NCBI GenBank assembly: GCA_026168455.1
Contig: CM047426.1
Span: 45,402,307-45,466,306 of the forward strand
Reading direction: 5' to 3'
DNA from: Theocolax elegans
Lineage: Eukaryota > Arthropoda > Insecta > Hymenoptera > Cerocephalidae
DNA length: 64,000 nucleotides
The notes under the pieces were generated by a model. The model had not been told where the DNA came from. It saw only the letters and a list, made by a program, of their open reading frames with translations, and did not search any database. The position numbers and the translations under genes are program-made. The stretch's first letter is position 1. Every line of letters begins with the position of its first letter. Shown in pieces: positions 1 to 9,749 of the stretch.

Positions 1-450
1 GTTAAGAAATAGCGTAAATTATACAACGCCGTTACTTTCACTCCTTGTTGTCTCTCTCTCTCTCTCTCTGCGCGCGCATGGTGAGCGGCCTGTGACACCT
101 TATTATTGTTCTCTATTTTTATTATAGTACTGCCTCTCACACCTGTTACCGAGCTTTCCAGTGCCAATCAATTGGAAGTAAACTGACTGCTGCTTCTACT
201 TTTTATTAAAGTTCTTCAAAGCAGTTGGTTTACCCGCTGAAAATTTGTTGAACAATCTTCTTGGGAAAGTGAGGTTAGGCGTTGGAATTATTCGCGTGTG
301 CAAAAAGCGGCAAATTTTCTGCGCACATCGCCGGCTATCTGCTGTGTGTCTATCTCAGCGCCTCTGTTGGAAGTGAGGGAAGGATCTCAAGGCTCCCCCC
401 TCTTCTCTCGTCTTGGATATTCCTGCTTGGCTATTTCGGCGTACTTGTAT
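1..450 (+). other. 5' UTR of LINE copy 1
   Basis: Non-coding leader upstream of ORF1. It carries a TC microsatellite at about 52-69. Small ORFs starting at 282 and 298 run through it but are not matched in the leader of LINE copy 2, so they are not called as genes. No target-site duplication can be assessed because the element may begin before the window. Confidence 0.5.
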
Positions 451-1685
451 ATGATGGCGACGTCGAGAGTTTGCTTCGTGTGCAAAATACGCATCACTAG
501 GAAGGATTACTTGGAGGTTTGTTCTGAGTGCAGTAATATCATGCATACTAATTGCGTTGCGAATATGCCGGGGTTGAGCGTGCGCAAGTGCTGCTATATA
601 TACAGAACGAGTCTCGCGGGTGTAAATGCTGGTGCGAATGTTAATTGCGTGAGGGCAGCACCTCCCGGGTCGGACTTGGTCAATGTTTCGGTGAGCGGTG
701 TGACCGTGGTGGGAGCTGTTCTCCCCTGCGGTTCCACGAGTACCAAGCGCTTGGCCTCGCCTCCGTCGCCATCATTGAGCCAGGTTGCCAAGCAACCTCG
801 TGCGACCACGCCCAGTACGACCAATATTAGTCAGCCGGACGGGTCACTGGATTCCGCTCCACCGGCGTGGTTCACTCGTTTCGAGCGCTCTATTTCGGCA
901 TTCACGGAGAGACTCGAAAATAAAGTTGATGCTGTTGACTCGAAATTAAGTTCTATTAGTGCTGAACTTTTCTCGTTGCGCGAACGTGTTAATAACATTG
1001 AATCCAGTACGAATGAGCGTTTGATTGAGCTGGATGGCCGTATTACATGACTTGAGGATGGTGTTGGAGCTTTGCGTGAGAATGCGTGTGGTTCTACGTC
1101 AGAAGTAGCCGATTCTCCCTTGAATTTAAATTTAACTAAGGACGATTGTGAGCTATTACTTTTGGGTTTACCGTTAATTTCTAAGTTAAGTGATCGCGCT
1201 CTTCTCGAAAAAATTCTTGATCTCATGAATTTGCCGCTTGTAAATTTGCATATTATTGAGATTCGTCCGTGGATTCCGCGTTCCAAAAGGGCGGTTAATA
1301 CTTCGTTTATGCATGGTGTCCCCGATGATGCCTCAGCAGTGTCTGGTGGCCCTACGTTCTCGAGAGGATTAGTTTTTAGGATCACGTCGCCTTCGGTGCG
1401 CGACATTATAGTTGAAAAATCATTTCTATTGAAAGGGAAACTGCTTTGGGTGTTTTTGGAGAGGGAAATGACTCATCGTTATTTATAAGACCGCTTTGGC
1501 CAAAGGCAGTACATGCACTTTGGTCAGTAACTGTGCGCAAAGTGAAAGAATTGGGGTATTTACGTCCGATAGTTTTATATTCAATTATTTATTTAAGAAG
1601 AGAGAAGAAGGAATCATTGATTCGCATAAATGCTGAAGCTAACCTCCTCTCCCTTCCTCCAAATTCGGGGTGTCCTTCGCAATGA
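451..1685 (+). pseudogene. LINE copy 1 ORF1 (zinc finger, coiled coil, nucleic-acid-binding protein), broken
   Basis: ORF1 protein, expected to bind the element's own RNA. The start is taken at the ATG pair at 451/454 because the following residues (M-A-T-S-R-x-C-F-V-C) align with ORF1 of LINE copy 2. Early Cys/His pairs (CFVC, CSEC, H-x2-C, CC) form a PHD-like zinc finger, as known for CR1-type ORF1. A Ser/Pro-rich stretch and a heptad-like coiled coil (SKLSSISAELFSLRERVNNI) follow, then a C-terminal domain with the RPLWPK motif shared by all three copies. It is broken by an in-frame TGA at 1048-1050 and a frameshift near 1445-1480; the last frame ends at 1685. ORF2 begins immediately downstream. 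Confidence 0.75.
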
Positions 1686-1692
1686 GGAGATG

Positions 1693-2109
1693 TTGGTCAG
1701 GCGAAAAATTTGTTTTCAATTATTCATATTAAATTTAATAGACTCAAAACTCACTTTAGTTCCTTAGAAACATTGGTTTTTCCGCAGACACATGATGTGA
1801 TTGCACTTACTGAAACATTTTTGAAGGAATCAGATGCCTCGGATATTCTTAAATTACCGGGTTATACGTTATATAGACTTGATCGTTTAGGTAAAGAAGG
1901 TGGTGGTGTAGCTGCGTATGTTAGAAGTGAATATAAAGTAGTTACGTTGGCACATTCTGATGGACAGTTCTCTAATTCACCGGAATATCTTTTATTAAAT
2001 ATTTCAGGTAAATTTTCGTCGTTAGTTTTGGAAGTTGTCCACAGAAGGCCAACGGCAGCTTATCCTTCAAAATTGTTTGATGTATTGTCAGATTACTTCC
2101 GTCGCACAC
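1693..2109 (+). pseudogene. LINE copy 1 ORF2, endonuclease N-terminal half
   Basis: N-terminal half of an apurinic-like endonuclease, which in this group nicks the target DNA for target-primed reverse transcription. Visible are the opening N-R-L-K-T-H-F-S-S block, the catalytic-Glu region ALTETFLK, the Y-x-LYRLDR block and GGGVAAYVR; all align with copies 2 and 3. The frame stops where the foldback element begins at 2110, and the GDFN-containing second half resumes at 3386. The first Met in this frame is at 1710, but homology starts slightly upstream, so the true start is uncertain. Confidence 0.8.
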
Positions 2110-3385
2110 TGAAAGAAATTAAACGCTATCGTGACCGAAAAGTTAGGCTGTTTTAGCTTGTCAACATCGGTAGACGTATTTACGCCGCAACGGCTTGGCT
2201 GCCAGGCTATTTTGGCTTGGGTGTCAGGCCGTTTTAGCTTGGGCCTGTTCGGTAGTATTTTCAGCGTATCCATCATGCTAAATGAGCCTAAAACTTAAGC
2301 CAAATTTAAATGTACATGTAAATCTATCATTTCGAGTGTTATATGCTTTTTTTCATCTTCTTCTTTTAGTAATGGCAAAGTTATCAATTAATTAAATATT
2401 TGATAGTGCGAGGGTAAAAAATTGATGAAATAACGGAAATATTTATATGATTTTTTTGGGATCATTGAAATCATGATTACTTTACAATAATTACTTATTA
2501 ATATCGTATTTATGCTAAAAAAAATAAAAAATCTACAACAACATTAGCAATGAGTAACTTGAGTAAACTCAGTTAAGTAACACGGCATTTTATTATAATA
2601 ATTTTTTATACTTTATTTATTACTTTTAATTTTTTATACATTATTTAATACTTTTTTATTATAATAAAGCTATTTGGACCAAACTTATTGGCTGAATTGT
2701 ACGAAAAATATTTCTTACCGTGCAGTGGAACATAACCTGTAATATTATTATTATAACACCTTTTTATAACTAACAAACACATTTTAATTTTAAGGAAGAA
2801 GATACGTTTAAATTCCTTACATATATTTATGTCAAACATAATAAATATTTCCATTTATAAACACCTTTTTTTCATTAAAATTGAATCTTAGGAAAACGTA
2901 CGTTTTATGCTCTTTTTATATTGCACTAAGCTAAAACAGCTTAACAGTTATGCCGCTTTTACTTAACTGAGTTTACTCAAGTTACTCATTGCTAATGTTG
3001 TTGTAGTTTTTTATTTTTTTAGCATAAATACAATATTAATAAGTAATTATTGTAAAGTAATCATGCTTTCAATGATCCCAAAAAATCATATAAATATTTC
3101 CATCATTTCATCAATTTTTATCCTCGCACTATCAAATATTTAATTCATTGTTAACTTTGCCATTACTAAAAGAAGAAGATGAAAAAAGCATATAACACTC
3201 GAAAGGATAGATTTACATATACATTTAAATTTGGCTTAAGTTTTAGGCTAATTTAGCCTGATGGATACGCTGTAAATACTACCGAACAGGCCCAAGCCAA
3301 AACGATACGGCGTAAATACATCTACCGATGTTGACAAGCTAAAGCAGCCTAACTTTTCGGTCACGATAGCGTTTAATTTCTTTCA
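2110..3385. mobile_element. Foldback (long terminal inverted repeat) element inserted in LINE ORF2
   Basis: A 1,276-bp insertion bounded by inverted repeats beginning TGAAAGAAATTAAACG. The left arm is about 2110-2578 and the right arm about 2961-3385. The arms are close inverted copies, but the left arm carries about 40 extra bases of GGCTTGG-rich short repeats around 2190-2235. A 380-bp AT-rich spacer separates them and neither part holds a credible ORF, so this is a non-autonomous element. The flanks (GTCGCACAC and ATGCATGGC) share only GCA, so no clean target duplication is called. Superfamily unknown. Confidence 0.85.
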
Positions 3386-3662
3386 ATGCATGGCCATCCT
3401 GCTATTACGGGTGATTTTGCAGCGGATATGATGAGGGCAAACATATCAGCTCTGAACTCTTACTCTTCAATTACTTACTCTAATTGATTCGGAGCCGATT
3501 CATCATGCAGTCACATCAGTGGGCACATCTCATACACGGCTTGATCTTTTCCTTATTCGTTAGCCGGTACCTCATTTTAAATTTGTGAAGTCATCGGTCC
3601 CCTTTGCGGCGGGCCATGATTCTATCATAATTTACATGTAAATTATTAGACAGCTAACGAAG
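3386..3662 (+). pseudogene. LINE copy 1 ORF2, endonuclease C-terminal half
   Basis: Continuation of the endonuclease after the foldback insertion. ITGDF (catalytic Asp-Asn motif region, Asn replaced) is followed in another frame by the T-R-LDLFLI block and AAGHDSI, the family's equivalent of the catalytic SDH motif. The frame changes near 3480, so it carries at least one indel in addition to the insertion. It runs directly into the long RT ORF that opens at 3663. Confidence 0.7.
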
Positions 3663-6188
3663 GTGAGGAGGCATTGGACGCGAAATTTGGAGAGGGTCAG
3701 CTGTCATGATTTGGATTCAGTTTTTAGTAATATTTTTAATATGGATTGGTCTTTTCGTGATCCACGTAGTAGATTTCCAACCTCTAGTCAAAGTGTTTTG
3801 CCTGACCAGCAATCAGATGTATTTAGTCCATTGTTGTCATTAGCTATAAGTTCAAACATAGTTACAAGCATGCAATTATCTGATCATATCTCTATTACTC
3901 ATAATGTCATCTCTCATAATGTAAATTCATTAATTTCGGATACGATGTCATCACCTAATTTATTCGCCATCTCACCGAATTCATTTATCATGTCATCATC
4001 TAATTTATTTTCCATTTCATCTAATTCACATATTTCTCATAATTTTCATCCAGCTAATATTTCCTCATTTCCATCTTCACATACACATGTCTGGGCTTAC
4101 GATGATAGATCTCAGTCTATCTCGTTGCTGATTACACATCTTTCGGCATCAGCCCTCTCCACATTTGATGAACTAGCACCTTGTAAGCTAGTAGTTATTG
4201 GGAATAAGTATAAGCCATGGGTTACAACTGAGATCAGAAATCTGATCAAATTTAGAAACTCGGCATTTAAGAATTTTCAAGTCTCACGACATACTGATGA
4301 TTACGAGAGGTATAAGATTTTAAGAAATAGAGTCTCTAATATGCTTGATAGCAACAAATACAAGTACCTTTCTGATAAATTGTTGAATGCTACAGATCCT
4401 AGGGCTAAATGGAGTGAGCTGAAAGGATTAGGACTGGGTACTAATTTGGGTTCATCACCTCTAGAATTTTTTACCTTTCAGCAATTGAATGTCCATTATG
4501 CACCTGATTCTAATCGTCTTGCACTTCTTCCTCCATTTTTTCTTGACTCATTGTTTCTGGCGAATGATAATGATCGTATTACTCCTGCTAGATTTGAGTT
4601 TGACACCATCCATCCTAGAGGAGTTCAGCGTGTTCTTGGTAGAGTTAAGTCGAGAGCTATGGGGACAGATGGGTTTACAATAAAAATGCTAAAACTTTTA
4701 GAATCGCAAATAATTCCGCATTTAGTTGAGGTCTTTAATGAGATATTAATGATTGGATTTTTCCCGGAATGTTGGAAGCAAACCTTATTGTTTCCGCTGG
4801 CGAAGTCGTGCAGAATTCGGACTTGCTCGGATACTAGACCGATAGCCAAACTCTGCGAAATCTCGAAACTCTTGGAACGATTAGTTCATTTTCAGTTGTC
4901 GTCTTATTTGGAGAACTATCAATTGTTAAATCCAAGACAGGCAGGTTTTTGCAGAGGTCATAACACGCAGACTGCACTTTTAGGAGTCCTGGATGATATT
5001 AGAAGGGCTATAGATTCCCGCATGATAACGGTTTTGGTTCTGTTCGACTTCTCGAAAGCGTTTGATTCTGTACCGCATGGACTGCTTCTGCTTAAATTGC
5101 GTAGGTTGTGTTGCACTGACATTGTTCTGAGATGGTTTTATCATTATTTAGTAGGTCGTACGCAGGCGGTTGTAGATAATTTGGGTGGTTGTTCGGACTG
5201 CCTTGGGGTGAATTCGGGAGTGCCACAGGGCAGTGTATTGGGTCCATTAGTATTCTCTATCTTCATAAATGATTTGCCGGACGTGCTTCAATTTTGTAAA
5301 TGCATGCTCTATGCTGATGACGCCCGGGTTTATTATTCTTTTTCACCAGCGGATTTTGAGATGGGTGTGCATCGAATTACACAGGGTGCGAACGCGGTAA
5401 CATCTTGGGCTGTATCAAATGGTCTTGCACTAAACGTTAGCAAAACAAAGGTTATGATCCTGGGCAGTCAGGCATATGTTTCGCGAGTGGATTTGGCTGC
5501 TGCTCCTCGGATTATGTTGTTGAATGCCCAGTTGGATTATGAGAACGAGGTTAAATCGTTGGGTGTTAGGTTGTCACCCACCCTAGACTGGTCAAAGCAG
5601 GTGTTGTTAATATCGCAGAGGGTCCACGAGGTCTTACGCTCATCACGGTTCCATAGGAGGGCAGTCTCTCAGAGTACTAGAAAATATCTCGTGGAGACGC
5701 TTATCATGCCTCATTTCGACTATGCATGTGCTGCATATAATGATATTGATCAGGTGCGGAACCTAAGACTTCAGCGACTCCACAATGCGTGCGTGCGATT
5801 TGTATGGGGAACTCTGCGTAGACGTGATCATGTAACACCGCATAGATTACATTTGCGATGGCTGTCAGTTGAGTCTAGACGTTTATATTTCATTGGATCA
5901 TTGGCTTATAGGGTTATTGCTCGAAAATCACCTCATTATCTTGCTGAACATTTCACTCAAATTGACCGTTCAGCAGATCATCTTCGATATCCTTCTCGAT
6001 TTCCTCCTAAACCCATAACCTATCTTCCTCCAAGTACAGAATCCTTCAATAAATCTTTTGTTTTAACTGCCTCTAAATTGTTAAATTCATTTCAATTCAA
6101 TTCATTCATTCCATTTGATCCATCGCACATTAATCATTTTAAAACATCCTTATTTGAGCATCTATTTAGACTTGACTGTTCAGCCTAA
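3663..6188 (+). CDS. LINE copy 1 ORF2, reverse transcriptase region (841 codons open)
   Basis: Uninterrupted 841-codon reading frame covering the ORF2 linker, the reverse transcriptase and the C-terminal tail. RT landmarks in order: RAMGTDGF, RPIAKLCEISK, QAGFCRGH, LFDFSKAFDSVPH (motif A), SGVPQGSVLGP (motif B), MLYADDARVYY (motif C with both catalytic Asp) and LALNVSKTKVMILG. The tail has the MPHFDYACAAYND and RLHNACVRFVWG blocks conserved among the copies. The first Met at 3663 is not the native start: the protein should begin near 1690 with the endonuclease, and the link is broken. The intact catalytic core suggests relatively recent activity. Confidence 0.85.
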   Translation: MRRHWTRNLERVSCHDLDSVFSNIFNMDWSFRDPRSRFPTSSQSVLPDQQSDVFSPLLSLAISSNIVTSMQLSDHISITHNVISHNVNSLISDTMSSPNLFAISPNSFIMSSSNLFSISSNSHISHNFHPANISSFPSSHTHVWAYDDRSQSISLLITHLSASALSTFDELAPCKLVVIGNKYKPWVTTEIRNLIKFRNSAFKNFQVSRHTDDYERYKILRNRVSNMLDSNKYKYLSDKLLNATDPRAKWSELKGLGLGTNLGSSPLEFFTFQQLNVHYAPDSNRLALLPPFFLDSLFLANDNDRITPARFEFDTIHPRGVQRVLGRVKSRAMGTDGFTIKMLKLLESQIIPHLVEVFNEILMIGFFPECWKQTLLFPLAKSCRIRTCSDTRPIAKLCEISKLLERLVHFQLSSYLENYQLLNPRQAGFCRGHNTQTALLGVLDDIRRAIDSRMITVLVLFDFSKAFDSVPHGLLLLKLRRLCCTDIVLRWFYHYLVGRTQAVVDNLGGCSDCLGVNSGVPQGSVLGPLVFSIFINDLPDVLQFCKCMLYADDARVYYSFSPADFEMGVHRITQGANAVTSWAVSNGLALNVSKTKVMILGSQAYVSRVDLAAAPRIMLLNAQLDYENEVKSLGVRLSPTLDWSKQVLLISQRVHEVLRSSRFHRRAVSQSTRKYLVETLIMPHFDYACAAYNDIDQVRNLRLQRLHNACVRFVWGTLRRRDHVTPHRLHLRWLSVESRRLYFIGSLAYRVIARKSPHYLAEHFTQIDRSADHLRYPSRFPPKPITYLPPSTESFNKSFVLTASKLLNSFQFNSFIPFDPSHINHFKTSLFEHLFRLDCSA

Positions 6189-6430
6189 AATGACAGAGTT
6201 ATGCGTGAAAATCTCATCCGTTCTCAGGTTGTTTAATTGTAGGCCGTTTTATGCTGCGTAAGATTTGTATTTATTGTTTTATTATATTTTATATCTCTTG
6301 TTATTGCGCTAATTTTTGTTATTTATATTTTTTTTTATGTTGATTTTTTAGCGATATTTTGTAATAATGTGTTAACGGGGTTTCTACCCCTGTAAACCCA
6401 ATAAAGTTTTATCTATCTCTCTCTCTCTCT
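6189..6430 (+). other. 3' UTR and tail of LINE copy 1
   Basis: AT-rich trailer after the ORF2 stop. It contains the hairpin at 6377-6390, an AATAAA at 6400-6405 and a short TCTA/TC repeat tail to about 6430, where element homology ends. Confidence 0.7.
6377..6390 (+). promoter_or_regulatory. Conserved LINE 3'-terminal hairpin
   Basis: GGGGTTTCTACCCC forms a 4-bp GC stem with a 6-nt loop, directly followed by AACCCAATAAA and the tail. The identical 14-mer occurs near the 3' end of two other members (9117-9130 and, on minus, 34147-34160), so it is probably the structure recognised by the element's RT when priming. Confidence 0.7.
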
Positions 6431-6836
6431 CAAACACACACATAGGTTTCAACACTCGAGCTCTCTTGCGCCGCCTACGATTTTTGTGTACAATTATGGG
6501 TTGCTATAGGGTAACCCCTCGGTTTTAGGGCTGGTATGGCGAGACGTAAACAAAGCCCTACCACGACGTCTCCGTGGTGTTTATGTGCTCTTTTATTTAG
6601 ACAACGCATCGGTACACTTGTACTCTCTTCCTCTTACTAAATAGTTAAAGGTATATAAGAAGGAGAAAAGAAATGTGGTTATAGAGGGAGGGTAAATAAT
6701 TGAATATTCTCTTTTGATTAAATGTTAAAAACTTATTGATTAACATACAAAGTCTCAATATAATAATTTAATTTGGTACAAAAATATACAAAAATTGGAG
6801 TACTGGCAAAAGTGCTTAAACACTTTTTTAATATTT
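6431..6836. other. Intergenic spacer, nothing recognised
   Basis: Starts with short CA repeats and a GC-richer stretch to about 6560, then becomes AT-rich. No ORF, RNA gene or element boundary recognised. Confidence 0.5.
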
Positions 6837-7170
6837 TATCCCATAATTAGTTGGGTTATCCCGGAATACCTCAGCAATTCCCGAATATCCAGGTAAATCC
6901 CGTAATTAGTGGAGTTATCCCGAAATACCTCAAAATTTCCGAAACGTCCAGGAAATCCGAAATCCCTCAGTTATAAACAAATACAACAGAAAATCCCGAT
7001 ATGTCCTGGAAATTCCGAAATTGGTGGATTTATCCCCGCATACCTAAGAAATTAGTGAAATATTTATAAAATCCCGTAATTGGTGGAGTTATCCCGAAAT
7101 AACTCAAAAATTCCCGAAATATCCAGGAAATCCCGTAATTAGTGAAGTTATCCCGAAATATCAGCGTTAA
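6837..7170. repeat. 59-bp tandem repeat, about 5.6 diverged copies
   Basis: Units of about 59 bp built on TTATCCCGAAATACCTCA, TTCCCGAAATATCCAGGAA and ATCCCGTAATTAGTGGAG. Copies are clearly diverged, some only partly matching, indicating an old minisatellite. A short GC-rich repeat of CCGGACACCG units follows at about 7210-7260. Confidence 0.8.
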
Positions 7171-7210
7171 CCCTTCCACTCCACACATACTCTTAATTCT
7201 TACAACAGGA

Positions 7211-7262
7211 GACCGGACACCGCCGCGGGACACCGGACACCACCGCCGGACACCGGAGAACG
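7211..7262. repeat. Short GC-rich CCGGACACCG repeat
   Basis: Four to five imperfect copies of CCGGACACCG separated by CCGC or ACCGC, abruptly GC-rich against an AT-rich background. Confidence 0.6.
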
Positions 7263-7269
7263 GATGAAT

Positions 7270-7880
7270 TTTAATATAATATAGATTTCCGACACGTTAT
7301 TTGTTTGTTTAAAAAAGATTTCGCTCCATTTTAAGCACAAGGCCTGAGATTGATACGCGTATTTGTTTACTGTCGTCGACTTGTATTCTTTAGTTGAACC
7401 TGATTCATGAATAATTTCAATGATACTATCTTCTATTTTTTCGGACTCCTTCTCCATATATGTAATTGTAGGTTCTTTTTTTCGTTCATTAAATGATTGT
7501 AAAATAGAATTAATTGAATCACTAACTTCAATATTAGAAAAATCTTTTACAGTCCCGGAAAATGTGTTTTCCTTTAATTGTATCTCATGTTCTGAATCGG
7601 AAAATTTGATGAGAAAAATGAAAGACCGTTTAAAATCGTAAGTTCGTCTTGTAAATAGGAACCCTGTACTCTATCTTCTTGCAAACATGCACTATTTACC
7701 GGAGTGATACTCGGATTTCGAAAACTATCGTTTATTACATTTGTATAAAAAATTTGCTTGATTAATCGTAGAAAAATCGTGAGCTATCGTTGGAATTAAT
7801 TCATTTGTATTTCCGACAACAGGTCCATCCAATCTATATCCATATTTGATTCACAACTGTTTATTTCACTTATAACTTCC
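7270..7880 (-). pseudogene. Possible decayed ORF, unrecognised
   Basis: Minus-strand reading frames show protein-like but frameshifted stretches: an acidic start reading MEVISEINSCESNMDIDW near 7880 and a continuation in other frames toward 7270 (for example EKIEDSIIEIIHESGSTKEY). Low complexity is not obvious, but no domain is recognised. It may be the acidic N-terminus of a transposase remnant; the nearby TTAA-flanked MITE is only suggestive. Confidence 0.25.
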
Positions 7881-7955
7881 ATTGCACTTTTCTTAAACAA
7901 CACAAAAATTTTAAGTAAGGGATTCAATAAATTTAAAAAAAAATTAAGTTATTAA

Positions 7956-8095
7956 CCTTTAGACTGCCGGCATTTTTGCCTTATAAATTGATATTGTTGA
8001 TGTGCAAAATTTATACATAAAAACACCTCATATCTCTAGAGTAGTTGTCAAGGTCGCAGGTGGCTCATATATGAGCCAGTCCGGCAGTCTAAAGG
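7956..8095. mobile_element. 140-bp MITE with TTAA target duplication (piggyBac-like ends)
   Basis: Perfect 15-bp terminal inverted repeat CCTTTAGACTGCCGG with TTAA on both sides (7952-7955 and 8096-8099). It contains an 18-bp palindrome TGGCTCATATATGAGCCA at about 8061-8078. Size, TTAA target and C-rich ends are typical of non-autonomous piggyBac-type elements; Kolobok elements also use TTAA, so the superfamily is inferred. Confidence 0.8.
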
Positions 8096-8099
8096 TTAA

Positions 8100-9040
8100 T
8101 AAGTCTTTTTTCTTAATAACACAATATACCGAACGTATACATTACGGAAATGGAACAGATACTTATTCACGTTATTGGATAATTGTATTATTCAAACTCA
8201 TTTATTAATAAAATATTTCGCAAAGAGCTATCATCGATGTGAACATTCGGCCTGCACGACTAAAACTGAAAGTTCCAAAAAAAAGGAACTCCCATTTTCA
8301 TAGAGGGTTAAGATTTCACCGGTTTTAGGAAAATGTGCGTAACATAAATAGATGAGAATAGTAATAATAAACAGATGGATCTTTCCCGTGCTCGCATCTC
8401 TGCACAAAATATTTGTTATCAACCTGTCTAAACAAATACGAGCGAACACATCGATAGAGTTTATTGTTGAAGGGCAAATACTTGTTGTGCACCTGAGCCG
8501 TCAATAAAAACCAGATGGATCTCTGTAAACCCATACCTGCGTAAGAAAATTAGTTCACATCTGTATACATGTTCGATAATGTCGTAAATGAAGAAAGAAG
8601 AGGTGGAAAAATCGCTTAGTAGGTATGAAAACGTGAAAATCGCCAGTGTATTTTGCCGTGTGGTCTTAGTTGTATTGCAGCACGAAAAAAGCCTTCATTT
8701 TATACTTAAAAATTCCTGTTTTTTGAGAAGAAATGTTTAAAAATGTTTAGCCCTGTTAAAAGAATGCTGTGTGGCATTATTATGCAAATTGTAGATTATT
8801 TACGCCAAAAGCAACCCCACGCGAGACTTTGGTGTAGGTGTGATTTGAAGTGGCGTTACCGCGTGAGGCATTCCGGGTAATTGCCCAGCTACACCGTCTT
8901 TATTTTCGAGGAAACGAAGTGGCAGTAAGAGTTATAATTCGCCTGCACATACAAGGGATGTATCTATTAAGACATTAATGGTTGAGTACGAGGACAACGA
9001 AAGTAACTGTACATACTGTGTTTACTGTTAATTCGTTAAT
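8100..9040. other. Intergenic spacer
   Basis: AT-rich sequence. Around 8360-8530 the phrase CAGATGGATCT recurs with neighbouring words, a hint of old local duplication. No gene recognised on either strand. Confidence 0.4.
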
Positions 9041-9165
9041 TATATTGCACAATTAGTCTCTCCTCTCTCTCTCTCTTTTTGTATAATTGTGCCACATATG
9101 TATAACTTGTGTTTACGGGGTTTCTACCCCAAGAAAACCCAATAAATTATCTATCTATCCCTCTC
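9040..9165 (+). mobile_element. Orphan 3' end of the same LINE family
   Basis: Contains the family hairpin GGGGTTTCTACCCC (9117-9130), then AACCCAATAAA and a TCTA tail to about 9165. Upstream, at least back to about 9040, only UTR-like sequence is seen, so this is a severely 5'-truncated copy; its left boundary is uncertain. Confidence 0.6.
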
Positions 9166-9170
9166 TTTCA

Positions 9171-9429
9171 TAATGAAATTGCAGTAATTTTTTAAAAACG
9201 TAATAATAAATTGCATGAAGTTACTTTTTAAATAAAATAATAAGTTTCATGGAATGATTTTGAAAATGAAATAATAAATTGCATGGAACTAGTTTGAAAA
9301 TGAAATAATAAATTTCATGGTATGATTTTTATAATGAAATAATATATTGAATTGAATGGTTTTTAAGATGAAATAACAAATGGCATAGAGTGGCTTTTAA
9401 AATAAAATAAGAAACAGCATGGAATGATT
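9171..9429. repeat. 34-bp minisatellite, about 7 copies
   Basis: Diverged tandem units of 34 bp with core AAATAATAAATTGCATGGA followed by ATGATTTTGAAAATG. It starts right after the orphan LINE 3' end and stops where the leader of LINE copy 2 begins. Confidence 0.75.
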
Positions 9430-9749
9430 ATCCTCTCTCTCTGTCTCTCGGTGAGTACAAGACAGCTTGTTTTCTTGCTCCGCTTTTGCATCAACTTGTC
9501 ACTCACACAGCTGCCTCGAGTTTGTTTCAGTAAACGTGGAAAGGATGCTCGCCGACTGCAGCGTCTATTTTTACAAATAGTCTTACTTTGCTGCAGCCGG
9601 CAGTCCAGTAATCTTTATTTTCGCAAAACGTTGTTTTTGGAGGTTAGCTACGAGAAGGAAGTCGCGAGTCTGCGGGGAGCAGTACTCGCAACTTAAAAAC
9701 TGCTTTCGCACTATTTGTGACCTTCACCGGCGGAGGTCGATTGGCAGTA

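Larger units (their letters stand above)
1..6430 (+). mobile_element. LINE copy 1 (APE-type non-LTR retrotransposon, CR1-like group)
   Basis: Near-complete non-LTR retrotransposon: a 5' UTR of up to 450 bases (its true start may lie left of the window), ORF1, ORF2 with endonuclease and reverse transcriptase, then a 3' UTR ending in a hairpin, AATAAA and a TCTA/TC microsatellite tail. The order ORF1 with PHD-like zinc finger, APE endonuclease, RT and a hairpin-plus-microsatellite end fits the CR1/L2/Jockey assemblage; the exact clade is inferred, not tested. A foldback element splits the endonuclease at 2110-3385. Two further copies of the family lie at 9.4-20.1 kb (+) and 34.1-37.6 kb (-). 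Confidence 0.85.

Noticed and set aside
298..450. N-terminal extension of LINE ORF1 upstream of the MM pair
   Set aside because: Not matched in LINE copy 2; homology starts at the Met at 451/454.
2109..3390. Target-site duplication for the foldback element
   Set aside because: The flanks share only GCA; no duplication of 4 bp or more is clear.
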